Shown in pieces: positions 42,449-52,890 of a stretch of 64,000 nucleotides of DNA (its first letter is position 1; the number at the start of each line of letters is the position of its first letter). The translations under genes and the position numbers were made by a program. The stretch is from Lactobacillus acidophilus (GTDB taxonomy: Bacteria > Bacillota > Bacilli > Lactobacillales > Lactobacillaceae), in contig NZ_CP139575.1 in the NCBI RefSeq assembly GCF_034298135.1, forward strand, positions 1,860,001-1,924,000. Reading direction: 5' to 3'. The notes under the pieces were generated by a model that worked only from the letters and a program-made list of their open reading frames with translations, was not told the DNA's origin and made no database searches.

Positions 42449-42841
42449 ATGAAAAATAAAAAGGTGGCATTAGTTGGGGCATTATCTGTTTTGGTAGTGA
42501 TTATAACTTTATTTGTATCTGTAAATAGTCCGATGATCAATCGGGTTAGTCCTTATATTGCTGAAGCAGCAACTTGTGTTAAAAAGCATGATGCGATTGT
42601 AGATAGACTAAATCCTTTTGTTAGCGAAACTGTTAGTTATGCTCAAGTTCCTGAAAAAACACAACAATATGTAAATGTGGAAATAATTGATCCTAAGAGT
42701 GGTAAAAATCGTAGTTACAAGATAAAGGAAATAACTGGCTATGATCCAAGTAGAAAATACATCAAGATCGATCATAAGGGTCAATACGTTAAAACAATTG
42801 ATTATGTTTCTGAAAGTAAATTTTTAAAGATAAAAAAGTAA
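42449..42841 (+). CDS. YxeA family (DUF1093) exported protein
   Basis: This 130-residue protein has an N-terminal membrane segment or signal (VALVGALSVLVVIITLFVSV). A small outside domain has the YxeA pattern VPEKTQQYVNVEIIDPKSGKNRSYKIKEITGYDPSRKYIKI. The family has an OB-like fold and unknown function. GTGGAGGA precedes the ATG. It is a single gene ending in a terminator at 42842-42876. The IS element lies just upstream. Confidence 0.78.
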   Translation: MKNKKVALVGALSVLVVIITLFVSVNSPMINRVSPYIAEAATCVKKHDAIVDRLNPFVSETVSYAQVPEKTQQYVNVEIIDPKSGKNRSYKIKEITGYDPSRKYIKIDHKGQYVKTIDYVSESKFLKIKK

Positions 42842-42876
42842 GAGATTAGGATTTTGAGCAGTCCTAATCTCTTATT
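42842..42876. terminator. Terminator
   Basis: Perfect 10-bp hairpin GAGATTAGGA/TCCTAATCTC with TTATTTT, between convergent genes. Confidence 0.85.
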
Positions 42877-42904
42877 TTATATAATTTGCAAATTTCCATT
42901 CATA

Positions 42905-43723
42905 TTATTCATTATTATTTTTCTGCGCAGCCAAATGATTAATTGGGCCAAACTTTGAACCAACATTAATTGGGTGTGAAATTGCCTCATAGGTAAAGTC
43001 TTTAGCAATCTTGACACTATCAATTAAATCATTACCTTTAGCAAGTTCTGCTGCAATAACTGCGGATAACGTATCGCCAGTTCCGTTTACACGATCAGTC
43101 TTAAAATATGACTTGGTAAAGGTATGAAATTGGCCGTCTTCGGTAAGCAAAAGATCAGTTACTTCAGTTTGATCACCATCATGGCGTCCTTTCATCAAAA
43201 CGTTCTTAGCACCCATATCTTGCAACATTTTAGCGCCTTTTTTAACCTCATTAAGATTGTTTAATTCAAGGTTAGTTAATTTCTTTTGTTCATAGAAGTT
43301 AGGCGTAATTATATCGGCAAGCGGCACAAGACGTTTAATAAAAGTATTATAGGAATCATCGTCCATTAAAGTGTTGCCATGTTTAGTAGAGATTACGGGA
43401 TCGATAACAATTTTACCGAAGTCATATTTTTCAAGATTATCGGCAACAACGTTCATTACCTTAGAATCGGCAACCATACCGGTTTTAGCAGCATTAATTG
43501 TAAAGTCATCAGCTAAAACATCGAATTGTTTTTGAATAAAGTCAACGGGCATTACTTCTGCTGCATAAATTCCAGTTGTATTACCAGCAACAGCAGCGGT
43601 TAATAACCCCATACCGTAAACGCCACGTGCAAAAAATGAATGTAAGTCTGCAGGCATCCCCGCGCTACCATCGCTGTCATTACCAGCAATAGTTACTGCA
43701 ATTTTTTGATTTTGATCTGTCAT
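42905..43723 (-). CDS. ThiD/PdxK-type kinase (hydroxymethylpyrimidine or pyridoxine kinase family)
   Basis: This 272-residue ribokinase-fold kinase has the ThiD-like opening VTIAGNDSDGSAGMPADLHSFFARGVYGMGLLTAA. Later it has the anion hole and base NGTGDTLSAVIAAELAKG, with the catalytic Asp in GTGD. In Gram-positives this family covers ThiD, which phosphorylates the thiamine pyrimidine, and PdxK, which phosphorylates B6 vitamers. The first motif here (AGNDSDGSAGMPAD) departs from AGSDSSGGAGIQAD of ThiD, so a pyridoxal kinase role is possible. The gene stands alone, with no thiamine genes nearby. Confidence 0.78.
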   Translation of the reverse strand: MTDQNQKIAVTIAGNDSDGSAGMPADLHSFFARGVYGMGLLTAAVAGNTTGIYAAEVMPVDFIQKQFDVLADDFTINAAKTGMVADSKVMNVVADNLEKYDFGKIVIDPVISTKHGNTLMDDDSYNTFIKRLVPLADIITPNFYEQKKLTNLELNNLNEVKKGAKMLQDMGAKNVLMKGRHDGDQTEVTDLLLTEDGQFHTFTKSYFKTDRVNGTGDTLSAVIAAELAKGNDLIDSVKIAKDFTYEAISHPINVGSKFGPINHLAAQKNNNE

Positions 43724-43817
43724 TAATTTGAAGGCCTCTCTTACTTTAAAATATTCAATAAAAATTATAACGCGATTAATTGTGCAACTGCTAGAATCTG
43801 CATCCTAAAAAAAGTAA

Positions 43818-45356
<1,539 letters not shown>

Positions 45357-45358
45357 AT

Positions 45359-46179
45359 ATGACAATTGGTGAAGCTTTAAAAAAAGAACGAAAAGATTTG
45401 GGATTAACCCAAACGGAGATGGCCGGTAACATTTTGACCAAGTCTTATTATTCTAAAGTTGAACGCGGTCAACATGAAATTAAAGCTATTGATTTAATAG
45501 AAATTTTGCGGCTACATGATATTGATGTTTCTCGGTTTTTTAGCCAAATTGGGACAAATCAGAAGATAAATGATAAAAATATATTTCTAGAGTATATTTA
45601 TCTAAATTACATAGAGCTTATTATCACAAAGATCTAGAGCAACTTTCTGAATTACAAAAGCAATTAAAAGAAGAAGCACAAACTGGTGAAATTCTAAATT
45701 TAGAAACACAGGCAATTGTAATAAAAGCATATTTAACGCATAGTTTGAATGAACTCTCAGATAGAGAAAAAGCAGATATAAAAAAGCAAATATTTAAAAC
45801 AAAAGACTGGAATGAAAACTCGTTACGGCTATTGGCGATGGCTATGCCATTTTTTAATATAGAGGACTTAAAATTTATTATTAATACTATTTTTAGTAAA
45901 TATTATTCAATGAAAGATGTTTTGGATGTTCAGCAAGAATTGGTATCTGCAATTGCTGTAAACTATTTGGGATTAGCTTATCATGAGCATGATAAAGATG
46001 AAAAAGAAATAAAATTAGCTCTTTCTTTACTTAGACAGTTAAGTCACGAACCTAAAAATTGCTTTGCTAAAATTATGGAACAATATTATACGGCTCAATT
46101 TGATAATGATAAAAAGAAAGCGGAGAGGATTAAACAGTTTTTTATTGAAAATGATATGAACTATTATGTAGGAGAATAA
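45359..46179 (+). pseudogene. Rgg/XRE-type transcriptional regulator, frameshifted
   Basis: The first frame (45359-45637) encodes an XRE helix-turn-helix (IGEALKKERKDLGLTQTEMAGNILTKSYYSKVERG) and then loses the family pattern. The -1 frame from about 45600 onward, KLHRAYYHKDLEQLSELQKQL, runs without stop to 46179 and has the helical C-terminal domain typical of Rgg/MutR-like regulators. Together they would make one protein of about 273 residues; a one-base deletion near the A-rich stretch at 45575-45590 explains the break. It starts 2 bases after glpK. A short C-terminal product from TTG 45745 is possible but unlikely. Confidence 0.75.
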
Positions 46180-46185
46180 TAAGAA

Positions 46186-46221
46186 CGGAAGTGTCTAATA
46201 TGACACTTCCATTTTTTTAAT
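46186..46221 (+). terminator. Terminator
   Basis: Perfect 9-bp hairpin GGAAGTGTC/GACACTTCC with T7 tail after the Rgg-like gene. Confidence 0.88.
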
Positions 46222-46402
46222 ATAGAAAAATAGATATTATAATTTAAGCGATGTAATAAAGAGAAAGCAGTTATATTAAAGCTAGTTTATATAATATTTT
46301 GAAATTAATAAAAAAGTTTTGTTAACAATCAAAAAATGAGTGTATTATTAAAGAATGAATAAAAATATAATTTTATTACATTAAACGAAAGTAGTAAAAA
46401 CT

Positions 46403-47983
46403 ATGAACATAAACTTTAAATGGATCATTAAAAACTTGCCATTCTGGCTGCTTATCCTCATTGTTATCACCTTAATTGCCGGAGGATTTGAAGGCGTCAT
46501 TAACGGTATAATCTTAGGTCAATTCCCTAATTTAGTTGGTAAAAGTGGTACGGATTTAATTCTATTTTTAATTAGAAGTACGATAATTTTTGTCGCAACT
46601 TACACTGCAATTGTTTTACAAAACATCTTTCTTAATATGGCTCGTAAACGCCTCAGAGTGAAGTTGAAAAAAACTATGTTGATCAATAGCTTCGCCTTAA
46701 AAGAAGATGCCGCAAGCGGACTTAATCATATTAGTAACGATGCAACTAAGATCGATGATCAATATTTTGCTGTAATTGCCGGCATCTTATCAACTGGGAC
46801 GGCTGCAGTTATTTCCACGATTTATGTTTTACAAGTAAATTTGCTAATGGGAATTATCTTCGTTGCTTTCTCATGCCTAAGCTTGATCCCGATGTTGTTT
46901 GGAAAGAATGAGCTAGGAAAACTAGGCGAGCAATGGAGTAATGAAAACAGCCAGATGATGCGCTCTGCTAGTGATTGGTTTAAGGGCTTACGCGATATTT
47001 TACAATATCAAGCCCAAAAGCCATTTTTCAAAAGAGTTAGTCAAGATGTCGAAACTAGTGAAAATACTTTGTTAAAGCAGGAAAATCTCCAATGGTGGAT
47101 TCAATATGCTAACTTGCTTTTCACTGTTTTAGCCATCATCGCACCATGGGCAATTGGTTTTTATTTCATTACTACCCATCAATTTGGTGTAACCATTAGT
47201 GCACTTCTTTCGTTAACTTTATCAGCCAATAGTGTTGTACAGAACTTCCGCGGATTAATGCAATATTGGGCACAAGTTGCCAGCACTACTGAGATTAGAA
47301 AAATTAAAGTTGCTAAATATGATATTTTTAAAGATATTAAAACAGAAAATGAAAAGCCGGATATTAAATTTGATAATGTTAGTTTAACTTACAAGGATCA
47401 TCCAATTTATCAGAATTTGAACTTTGATTTAGCTTATGGCAAAAAGGTATTGTTACAAGGTCCATCTGGATCAGGTAAGAGTACGCTACTTAATATGGTT
47501 TCAGGTCTGCTTAAACCAACACGTGGCACGATAAAAATTGGTGGTGAAGATCCTAACCCGGCACAATCCGTTTATATTGCTCAAACACCTTGGCTGTTTC
47601 AAGGAACGATTAAAGATAATTTGTGTTTAGGCGAATCATTTACTGATCAACAATTATTAAAAGTTTTAAATGAAGTAGGTTTAGCTGATGAGTTAGGCAA
47701 AGATCCATTAAATAGAGTAATCCACCCCGAACAAGAAGATTTATCAGGTGGCCAAAAACAGCGCTTGGTCATTGCCAGAGCATTATTACGTGATCGTCCA
47801 ATTATTCTGCTGGATGAAATCACTGCAGCACTTGATGAAAAGAATTCTGATGATATTAGAGAGATTCTGTACAATACTCCTAAGACGATTATCGAAAGTG
47901 CGCACCATATTAATTTTGATTTGATTAAAAAATATGGTTTTGAGTCTTGGAAGATAAGCGATCATCAAGTAGCAAAAAGTTAG
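46403..47983 (+). CDS. ABC transporter, fused membrane and ATPase domains (exporter type)
   Basis: This 526-residue half-transporter has a six-helix exporter domain (about 1-300). The ATPase follows, with Walker A GPSGSGKST, a Q-loop near YIAQTPWLF, signature LSGGQKQR, Walker B IILLDE and the D-loop region AALDEKN. It would act as a homodimer exporting a peptide, lipid or drug. No ribosome binding site is obvious (AACGAAAG). The frameshifted Rgg-type regulator directly upstream may once have controlled it, a common pairing for Rgg regulators. The 220-base gap between them has the terminator but no peptide-pheromone frame that I can see. Confidence 0.87.
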   Translation: MNINFKWIIKNLPFWLLILIVITLIAGGFEGVINGIILGQFPNLVGKSGTDLILFLIRSTIIFVATYTAIVLQNIFLNMARKRLRVKLKKTMLINSFALKEDAASGLNHISNDATKIDDQYFAVIAGILSTGTAAVISTIYVLQVNLLMGIIFVAFSCLSLIPMLFGKNELGKLGEQWSNENSQMMRSASDWFKGLRDILQYQAQKPFFKRVSQDVETSENTLLKQENLQWWIQYANLLFTVLAIIAPWAIGFYFITTHQFGVTISALLSLTLSANSVVQNFRGLMQYWAQVASTTEIRKIKVAKYDIFKDIKTENEKPDIKFDNVSLTYKDHPIYQNLNFDLAYGKKVLLQGPSGSGKSTLLNMVSGLLKPTRGTIKIGGEDPNPAQSVYIAQTPWLFQGTIKDNLCLGESFTDQQLLKVLNEVGLADELGKDPLNRVIHPEQEDLSGGQKQRLVIARALLRDRPIILLDEITAALDEKNSDDIREILYNTPKTIIESAHHINFDLIKKYGFESWKISDHQVAKS

Positions 47984-47992
47984 CTAAAATAG

Positions 47993-48020
47993 AGCCGATT
48001 ATAATCGACTCTTTTTTTGT
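47993..48020 (+). terminator. Terminator
   Basis: Hairpin GAGCCGATTATAATCGACTC (one mismatch) with T7, after the ABC exporter gene. Confidence 0.78.
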
Positions 48021-48071
48021 TATAATGAAGGTGCTAATTAATAAATTCACAAGAAAAGGCGGCAGGCAAAG

Positions 48072-48845
48072 ATGGAGCATGAAAGAATATTAGCTTTAGA
48101 TGGGCCACTTAATTTTAGAGACATTGGCGGCTACAAGAATGATAAAGGGCAACACGTTAAATGGAACAAAATCTACCGTTCAGATTCACTTAGTTCTTTG
48201 TCCAATAAAGATAAACAAAAATTAGCTGATCGTCGTATTGCCGTTGATATTGATCTACGTTCAAAGTATGAACAAAATTCTTCGCCAGATAAAAGCTGGC
48301 CGGGTGTGCGTTATGTTGATGCACATATTTATTCAGAAAATCCTAAAGAAAATAAAGGCGATAATAAGTTATATAGATTTATCCACCACATTCCAGATAT
48401 GGGAGATAATTTCTTAGGTAAAATTTATCAACAAGTTTTACTTAATTCGCATAGCCAAGAAGAATTTGCAAAAATTTTTGCGGAATTAATCGAATTGCCT
48501 GAAGAAGACGCGTTAGTTTACCACTGCAGTGCAGGCAAAGATAGAACTGGAATGACTTCTGCATTAATTTTAACTGCACTTGGCGTTGACGATGACACAA
48601 TTTCGCGTGATTACTTATTAACTAATGAATTATATAATTTCGCTGTTGCTAAGCAATATCCTGATGATAATCAAATTGCCAAGGTAGTTTCTAAAATGAA
48701 TATTACTAAAGGTGAAGGTCCGGCAATTCGTGGCATTACCGAAACTATTCGTGCTGGTTGGGGCAGTTTTGATACCTTCTTTAAAAAAGAACTAGGTTTT
48801 AGTCAAAAGGATTTAGATCGTTTTAGAAATATGTATCTAGAATAG
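48072..48845 (+). CDS. Tyrosine-protein phosphatase (PTP-like, DSP family)
   Basis: This 257-residue cytoplasmic phosphatase has the P-loop H-C152-SAGKDRTG and the family opening NFRDIGGYKNDKGQHVKWNKIYRSDSL. It is of the LipA/YwlE-unrelated group found in lactobacilli and listeria that acts on phosphotyrosine or phosphoinositides. It lies 8 bases before the LacI-type regulator gene and probably shares its transcript. A link to maltose control is not established. GGCAGGC precedes the ATG. Confidence 0.88.
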   Translation: MEHERILALDGPLNFRDIGGYKNDKGQHVKWNKIYRSDSLSSLSNKDKQKLADRRIAVDIDLRSKYEQNSSPDKSWPGVRYVDAHIYSENPKENKGDNKLYRFIHHIPDMGDNFLGKIYQQVLLNSHSQEEFAKIFAELIELPEEDALVYHCSAGKDRTGMTSALILTALGVDDDTISRDYLLTNELYNFAVAKQYPDDNQIAKVVSKMNITKGEGPAIRGITETIRAGWGSFDTFFKKELGFSQKDLDRFRNMYLE

Positions 48846-48853
48846 GTGAAAAT

Positions 48854-49804
48854 ATGACAACTTTATCTGATGTAGCTAAAGAAGCAAATGTATCGAAAAT
48901 GACCGTATCACGGGTGATTAATCATCCAGAACAAGTAACGCCAGAATTACGTGCAATGGTTGAAAAAGCTATGGAGAAGTTGAACTATCACCCTAATTCT
49001 ATTGCACAAGCTTTAGTTAACAATCGATCTAATGTAGTAAAGTTCGTTACTTTAGAAGATATTGATACAACAGAACCTTATTATACTAATCTGCTTTTTG
49101 GTTTTGCTCGTGGATTAAATGCCAAGCAATATGCGCTGCAATTAGTAGTTGATCCCACTAGAATTGAAAAAGGACGAGCAGATGGGTACTTGATTACAGG
49201 CGCTCGTAATGAAGATTATGATATGTTTGATAAACTAGACAAGCCGTTTGTCTTATTTGGAGAAAATCACCGCGGTTATGATTTTGTTGATACGGATAAT
49301 CAAACAGCTGAAAAAATGGCGACCCAATATGCATTGGACAGATTATACAAACATATTATTTTTATTGGGATTGATATTAAAGAACCATTTGAATATTCAC
49401 GTGAAGCGGGATATATTAATACTTTACAACAGCATCGATTAATCCCTCAGATTTATCGAGTATCTAATCATAGTCATGCAGCACAAAAGGTAATACATGA
49501 GCATTTTAAAGAATTTAAAAAAGATACTTGTTTTATTTGTGCAAGTGACCGTATTGCCGTCGGAGTGGTTAGACAATTGCAAGATGAAAGAGCAAGAATT
49601 CCAGAAGACTTTGGCGTAATTGGTTTTGACGGCGTATTTCTGGATCAGGTGTCTAATCCTAAATTGACAACTATAAAGCAGCCGATTTTTGAAATGGGTA
49701 AGATGCTTGCTAAGATGTTATTACAAAAAATTGACCAATCCGGCTCACCTCAAGGTGAATTAATGGTTAAACCACAATTAATTAGACGAGAAACAACAAG
49801 ATAA
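48854..49804 (+). CDS. malR: LacI/GalR-family regulator, probable maltose regulator MalR
   Basis: This 316-residue repressor has an N-terminal LacI helix-turn-helix (LSDVAKEANVSKMTVSRVINHPEQVTPELR) and a hinge ending IAQALVNNRSN. A periplasmic-binding-protein-like sensor domain follows (DYDMFDKLDKPFVLFGEN, ICASDRIAVGVVRQLQD, VIGFDGVFLDQVSNPKLTTIKQP). It is placed directly before the maltose cluster, the same order as described for the L. acidophilus group, so MalR is the best name. The repeated operators at 51158-51198 and 54683-54724 are candidate targets. A terminator follows. Confidence 0.82.
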   Translation: MTTLSDVAKEANVSKMTVSRVINHPEQVTPELRAMVEKAMEKLNYHPNSIAQALVNNRSNVVKFVTLEDIDTTEPYYTNLLFGFARGLNAKQYALQLVVDPTRIEKGRADGYLITGARNEDYDMFDKLDKPFVLFGENHRGYDFVDTDNQTAEKMATQYALDRLYKHIIFIGIDIKEPFEYSREAGYINTLQQHRLIPQIYRVSNHSHAAQKVIHEHFKEFKKDTCFICASDRIAVGVVRQLQDERARIPEDFGVIGFDGVFLDQVSNPKLTTIKQPIFEMGKMLAKMLLQKIDQSGSPQGELMVKPQLIRRETTR

Positions 49805-49806
49805 AA

Positions 49807-49846
49807 AAGATGTACAGTAACTACAAGGTTGCTGTGCATTTTTTTA
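49807..49846 (+). terminator. Terminator
   Basis: Hairpin ATGTACAGTAAC/GTTGCTGTGCAT (with G-U pairs) and T7 after malR. Confidence 0.83.
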
Positions 49847-49944
49847 TTGAATAAAAACGTTCCATGTCAGCAATGAAAGCGCTATACTTTAAAACAAAAG
49901 GGAATTTATGGCAGATATCGAATTTTGAAATAGAGGTCATACTT

Positions 49945-51120
49945 ATGAAAAAAGTTTTAGCAATTAATTCAGGTAGTTCATCCTTTAAATATAAGTTGTT
50001 TACTTTTCCTAATGAAAAAGTAGTTGCATCGGGTATGGCAGATCGTGTTGGTATGGCTAATGCGGTATTTAAAATAAAGCTTAATAGTAAAGAATACATC
50101 AAAAATACGCCTATTCCTAATCAAGAAGCTGCAGTTAGTTTGTTAATTGAAAGCTTAAAGAAATTTAACGTGGTTAAAGATCTGAAAGAATTGTCTGGTG
50201 TCGGTCACCGAGTAGTTAATGGTGGTGAGGTTTTCAAACATTCAGTCGTCATTAATCAAGCGAATTTAAAGCAGCTTATTAAATTAGGTAATTTAGCACC
50301 TTTGCACAATATTCCCGAAACAGTTGGAATAGAAGCCTTTATGCAGATAATTCCAGATATTCCGCAAATCGCAGTATTTGATACATCGTATCATCAAAGT
50401 CTTAGTGAGATTAATTATTTGTATTCTATTCCATATAGGTACTATGAAGATTATGCAGTTCGTAAGTACGGTGCTCATGGCATTTCAGTCGAATATGTTG
50501 CACCTCGTGCAGCTAAAATGATGGGTAAAAATTTAAATATTAGCAAGTTAATAGTTTGCCATTTGGGATCAGGCTCGTCAGTAACTGCTGTAAAAAATGG
50601 TAAATCATATGATACTTCAATGGGCTTTAGTCCGCTTACTGGAGTGACAATGGGTACACGCAGCGGCGACTTTGATCCATCAGCTTTAAGATACATAATG
50701 GATAAAACTGGTATGTCGATTGATGAAGGAATCGATATGCTAAATCATGAGTCAGGGTTGCTCGGTATTTCTGGTGTGTCGTCAGATATGCGTGATCTTA
50801 TTGAAAGTAAACAAAAACGTGCTGAACTTGCTCGGCGTATTTATATTAATCGTGTTGTCCGGTATGTTGGTGCTTATGCAGCTGAAATGGATGGTGTAGA
50901 TGGGATTATCTTCACAGCCGGAGTTGGAGAACATGATTCTGGAATTCGTGCTGGAGTGATGTCATCGTTGAGGTATTTAGGATTAAAGCCTGACTACAAG
51001 GCTAACAGAACCGATGGCGAAAAGTTTATTTCAATGCCTAACTCCAAGGTAAAGGCCTTGGTTGTGCCAACTAACGAAGAATTAATGATTGCTCGTGAAG
51101 TAGTTCGTTTGACGCGTTAA
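49945..51120 (+). CDS. ackA: Acetate kinase
   Basis: This 391-residue enzyme of the ASKHA fold interconverts acetyl phosphate plus ADP with acetate plus ATP. Motifs are AINSGSSSFKYKLF at the start, GHRVVNGGE, VCHLGSGSSVTAVKNGKS, GVTMGTRSGDFDP and the late FTAGVGEHDSGIRAG. ATG 49945 has AGAGGT upstream; the longer frame from 49864 has no support. It lies within the maltose cluster, an arrangement reported in acidophilus-group lactobacilli, so its expression may follow maltose use. It has its own terminator. Confidence 0.95.
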   Translation: MKKVLAINSGSSSFKYKLFTFPNEKVVASGMADRVGMANAVFKIKLNSKEYIKNTPIPNQEAAVSLLIESLKKFNVVKDLKELSGVGHRVVNGGEVFKHSVVINQANLKQLIKLGNLAPLHNIPETVGIEAFMQIIPDIPQIAVFDTSYHQSLSEINYLYSIPYRYYEDYAVRKYGAHGISVEYVAPRAAKMMGKNLNISKLIVCHLGSGSSVTAVKNGKSYDTSMGFSPLTGVTMGTRSGDFDPSALRYIMDKTGMSIDEGIDMLNHESGLLGISGVSSDMRDLIESKQKRAELARRIYINRVVRYVGAYAAEMDGVDGIIFTAGVGEHDSGIRAGVMSSLRYLGLKPDYKANRTDGEKFISMPNSKVKALVVPTNEELMIAREVVRLTR

Positions 51121-51130
51121 CATCAATTAA

Positions 51131-51158
51131 AAGTGCATCCCGAAAGGGATGTTTTTTG
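51131..51158 (+). terminator. ackA terminator
   Basis: Hairpin GCATCCC-GAAA-GGGATG with T6. Confidence 0.88.
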
Positions 51159-51198
51159 ATACCGCTAACATCTAACAATATGTTGAAAACGGTTTCTT
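51158..51198. promoter_or_regulatory. Double operator upstream of the alpha-glucosidase gene
   Basis: GATACCGCTAACAT (51158-51171) and TTGAAAACGGTTTCTT (51183-51198) lie 25 bases apart, start to start. The second is a LacI/cre-type palindrome and overlaps a TTGAAA -35. The same two motifs at the same spacing recur before malP. Confidence 0.65.
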
Positions 51199-51231
51199 TA
51201 TTCGGCTAAACTATGCGTGGAGGAAAAAATT

Positions 51232-52887
51232 ATGTCACATTGGTACGATCATGCAATTATTTATCAAATTTATCCTAAGTCTTTTCAAGATAGCAATGAC
51301 GATGGTATTGGCGATCTTAATGGTATTCGTAAAAGAATTCCCTATTTACAAAATTTAGGAGTTAATGCAGTTTGGCTTAATCCTGTTTTTGTTTCGCCAC
51401 AAGTGGATAACGGTTATGATGTCTCAAATTATTTTGCGATTGATTCTCACATGGGAACGATGGAAGATATGGAGAATTTAATTAAAGATCTGCATAAAGC
51501 TGGAATTCATATCATTATGGATTTTGTCTTAAATCATACTTCAGATCAACATCCATGGTTCCAAGATGCTATTAAGAATCCGGATAGTTTATATCGTGAT
51601 TACTACATTTTTGCTGGTCATGATAATAAACAACCTAATAATTGGGGATCTTTCTTTGGAGGAAGCGTCTGGGAACCTGATCCGGCAGGTACTGGTCAGT
51701 CATATTTTCACTTATTTGATAAACGGATGCCAGATCTTAACTGGAAAAACCCTGAAGTTCGACATGCTATGCTTGAAATAGCTGAATTTTGGTTAAAGAA
51801 GGGAATAGACGGCTTAAGACTTGATGCATTTATTCATATTGGTAAGGCAGACTTAAGACAAAATTATCCAGCTATGGATGATAAACCGGTTATTGCAGAG
51901 CCGTTTTTTGCTAATTTGCCACAAGTGCAAGAATGGATGAGACCATTTTGTGAACAAATTAAAGAAGATTATCCAGATGCACTTTTACTTGGTGAAGCAG
52001 CTAGTGCTAGCGTTAACTTAGCAGTTGATTATACGAATAAACGTAATCATTTAATGGATTGCGTGATTACATTTCGTTATTTTACAGAAGATGATTCCAA
52101 AATCGATAAGAGTTATTCCGCACAATATCAGCCTAAGGAGCTTGATTTAACAGCTTTTAAACAAAATCAGGTGGTTTGGCAACAAACGTTAGCTGATATA
52201 TCACAACCCACGCTTTATTGGAATAATCACGATATGGCAAGACTTGCTACTAGAATTGCGAAGACTTCAACTCAAGCAAAGAGCTTAGCAATGTTGATGT
52301 ATCTGCAACGCGGTATTCCGATTATTTATTATGGTGAAGAATTAGGGCTTAAGAATTTACACTTTACTAGTGTTGATCAATTTGAAGATCAAACTGTTGC
52401 TCCATGGATAAAAGAGGCACAAAAAGCTGGAATAAGTAGAGATGCCGCATTTGCTATGGTTAGCGATACCCATAAATTACCGGCTCGTGGTCCAATGCCA
52501 TGGAACGATACAGAAAATAATGGTTTTACTAGTGCTAAACCTTGGCTCAATGGAATTAGTCAAGATGATGTAACAGTTGCAAATGAAGTCAACTCTGATA
52601 ACAGCATGTTTACTTTTTATAAAAATATGCTGAATCTGAAAAAAGAAAAACTATTCCAAGACGGAACTTACTATATGATCTCAACTGGTAAGGACAGTTA
52701 CGTTTATCAACGTGATTTGGGCAATGAGAGTGCGATTGTAGCTGTTTCGTTAAGTAATAAAAAGATTTCAATCGATCTTCCGGAAGAGTATATTAAAGAA
52801 CTATTAAAGGCTGGGGAATATCAATTAACTAATGGAAAATTAACTTTAATGCCTTACGCGGGTGTTGTTTTGAAAAAGGAGAATTAA
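51232..52887 (+). CDS. Alpha-glucosidase / oligo-1,6-glucosidase (GH13_31)
   Basis: This 551-residue cytoplasmic GH13 enzyme trims malto- or isomalto-oligosaccharides. It has the opening HWYDHAIIYQIYPKSFQDSNDDGIGDLNGI. The catalytic acids are Asp in GLRLDAFIHIG and Glu in LLGEAASASV, with the transition-state Asp in WNNHDMAR. ATG 51232 is chosen for the AGGAGGAAA site just before it. Val/Ala residues after the nucleophile region decide alpha-1,4 or alpha-1,6 preference, but I cannot settle it. First gene of the maltose operon, 3 bases from the neopullulanase gene. Confidence 0.88.
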   Translation: MSHWYDHAIIYQIYPKSFQDSNDDGIGDLNGIRKRIPYLQNLGVNAVWLNPVFVSPQVDNGYDVSNYFAIDSHMGTMEDMENLIKDLHKAGIHIIMDFVLNHTSDQHPWFQDAIKNPDSLYRDYYIFAGHDNKQPNNWGSFFGGSVWEPDPAGTGQSYFHLFDKRMPDLNWKNPEVRHAMLEIAEFWLKKGIDGLRLDAFIHIGKADLRQNYPAMDDKPVIAEPFFANLPQVQEWMRPFCEQIKEDYPDALLLGEAASASVNLAVDYTNKRNHLMDCVITFRYFTEDDSKIDKSYSAQYQPKELDLTAFKQNQVVWQQTLADISQPTLYWNNHDMARLATRIAKTSTQAKSLAMLMYLQRGIPIIYYGEELGLKNLHFTSVDQFEDQTVAPWIKEAQKAGISRDAAFAMVSDTHKLPARGPMPWNDTENNGFTSAKPWLNGISQDDVTVANEVNSDNSMFTFYKNMLNLKKEKLFQDGTYYMISTGKDSYVYQRDLGNESAIVAVSLSNKKISIDLPEEYIKELLKAGEYQLTNGKLTLMPYAGVVLKKEN

Positions 52888-52890
52888 TGT

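Noticed and set aside
45745..46179. Separate 144-residue gene downstream of the short XRE regulator
   Set aside because: The frame continues upstream to join the XRE gene after a one-base correction; it is the C-terminal half of one broken regulator.
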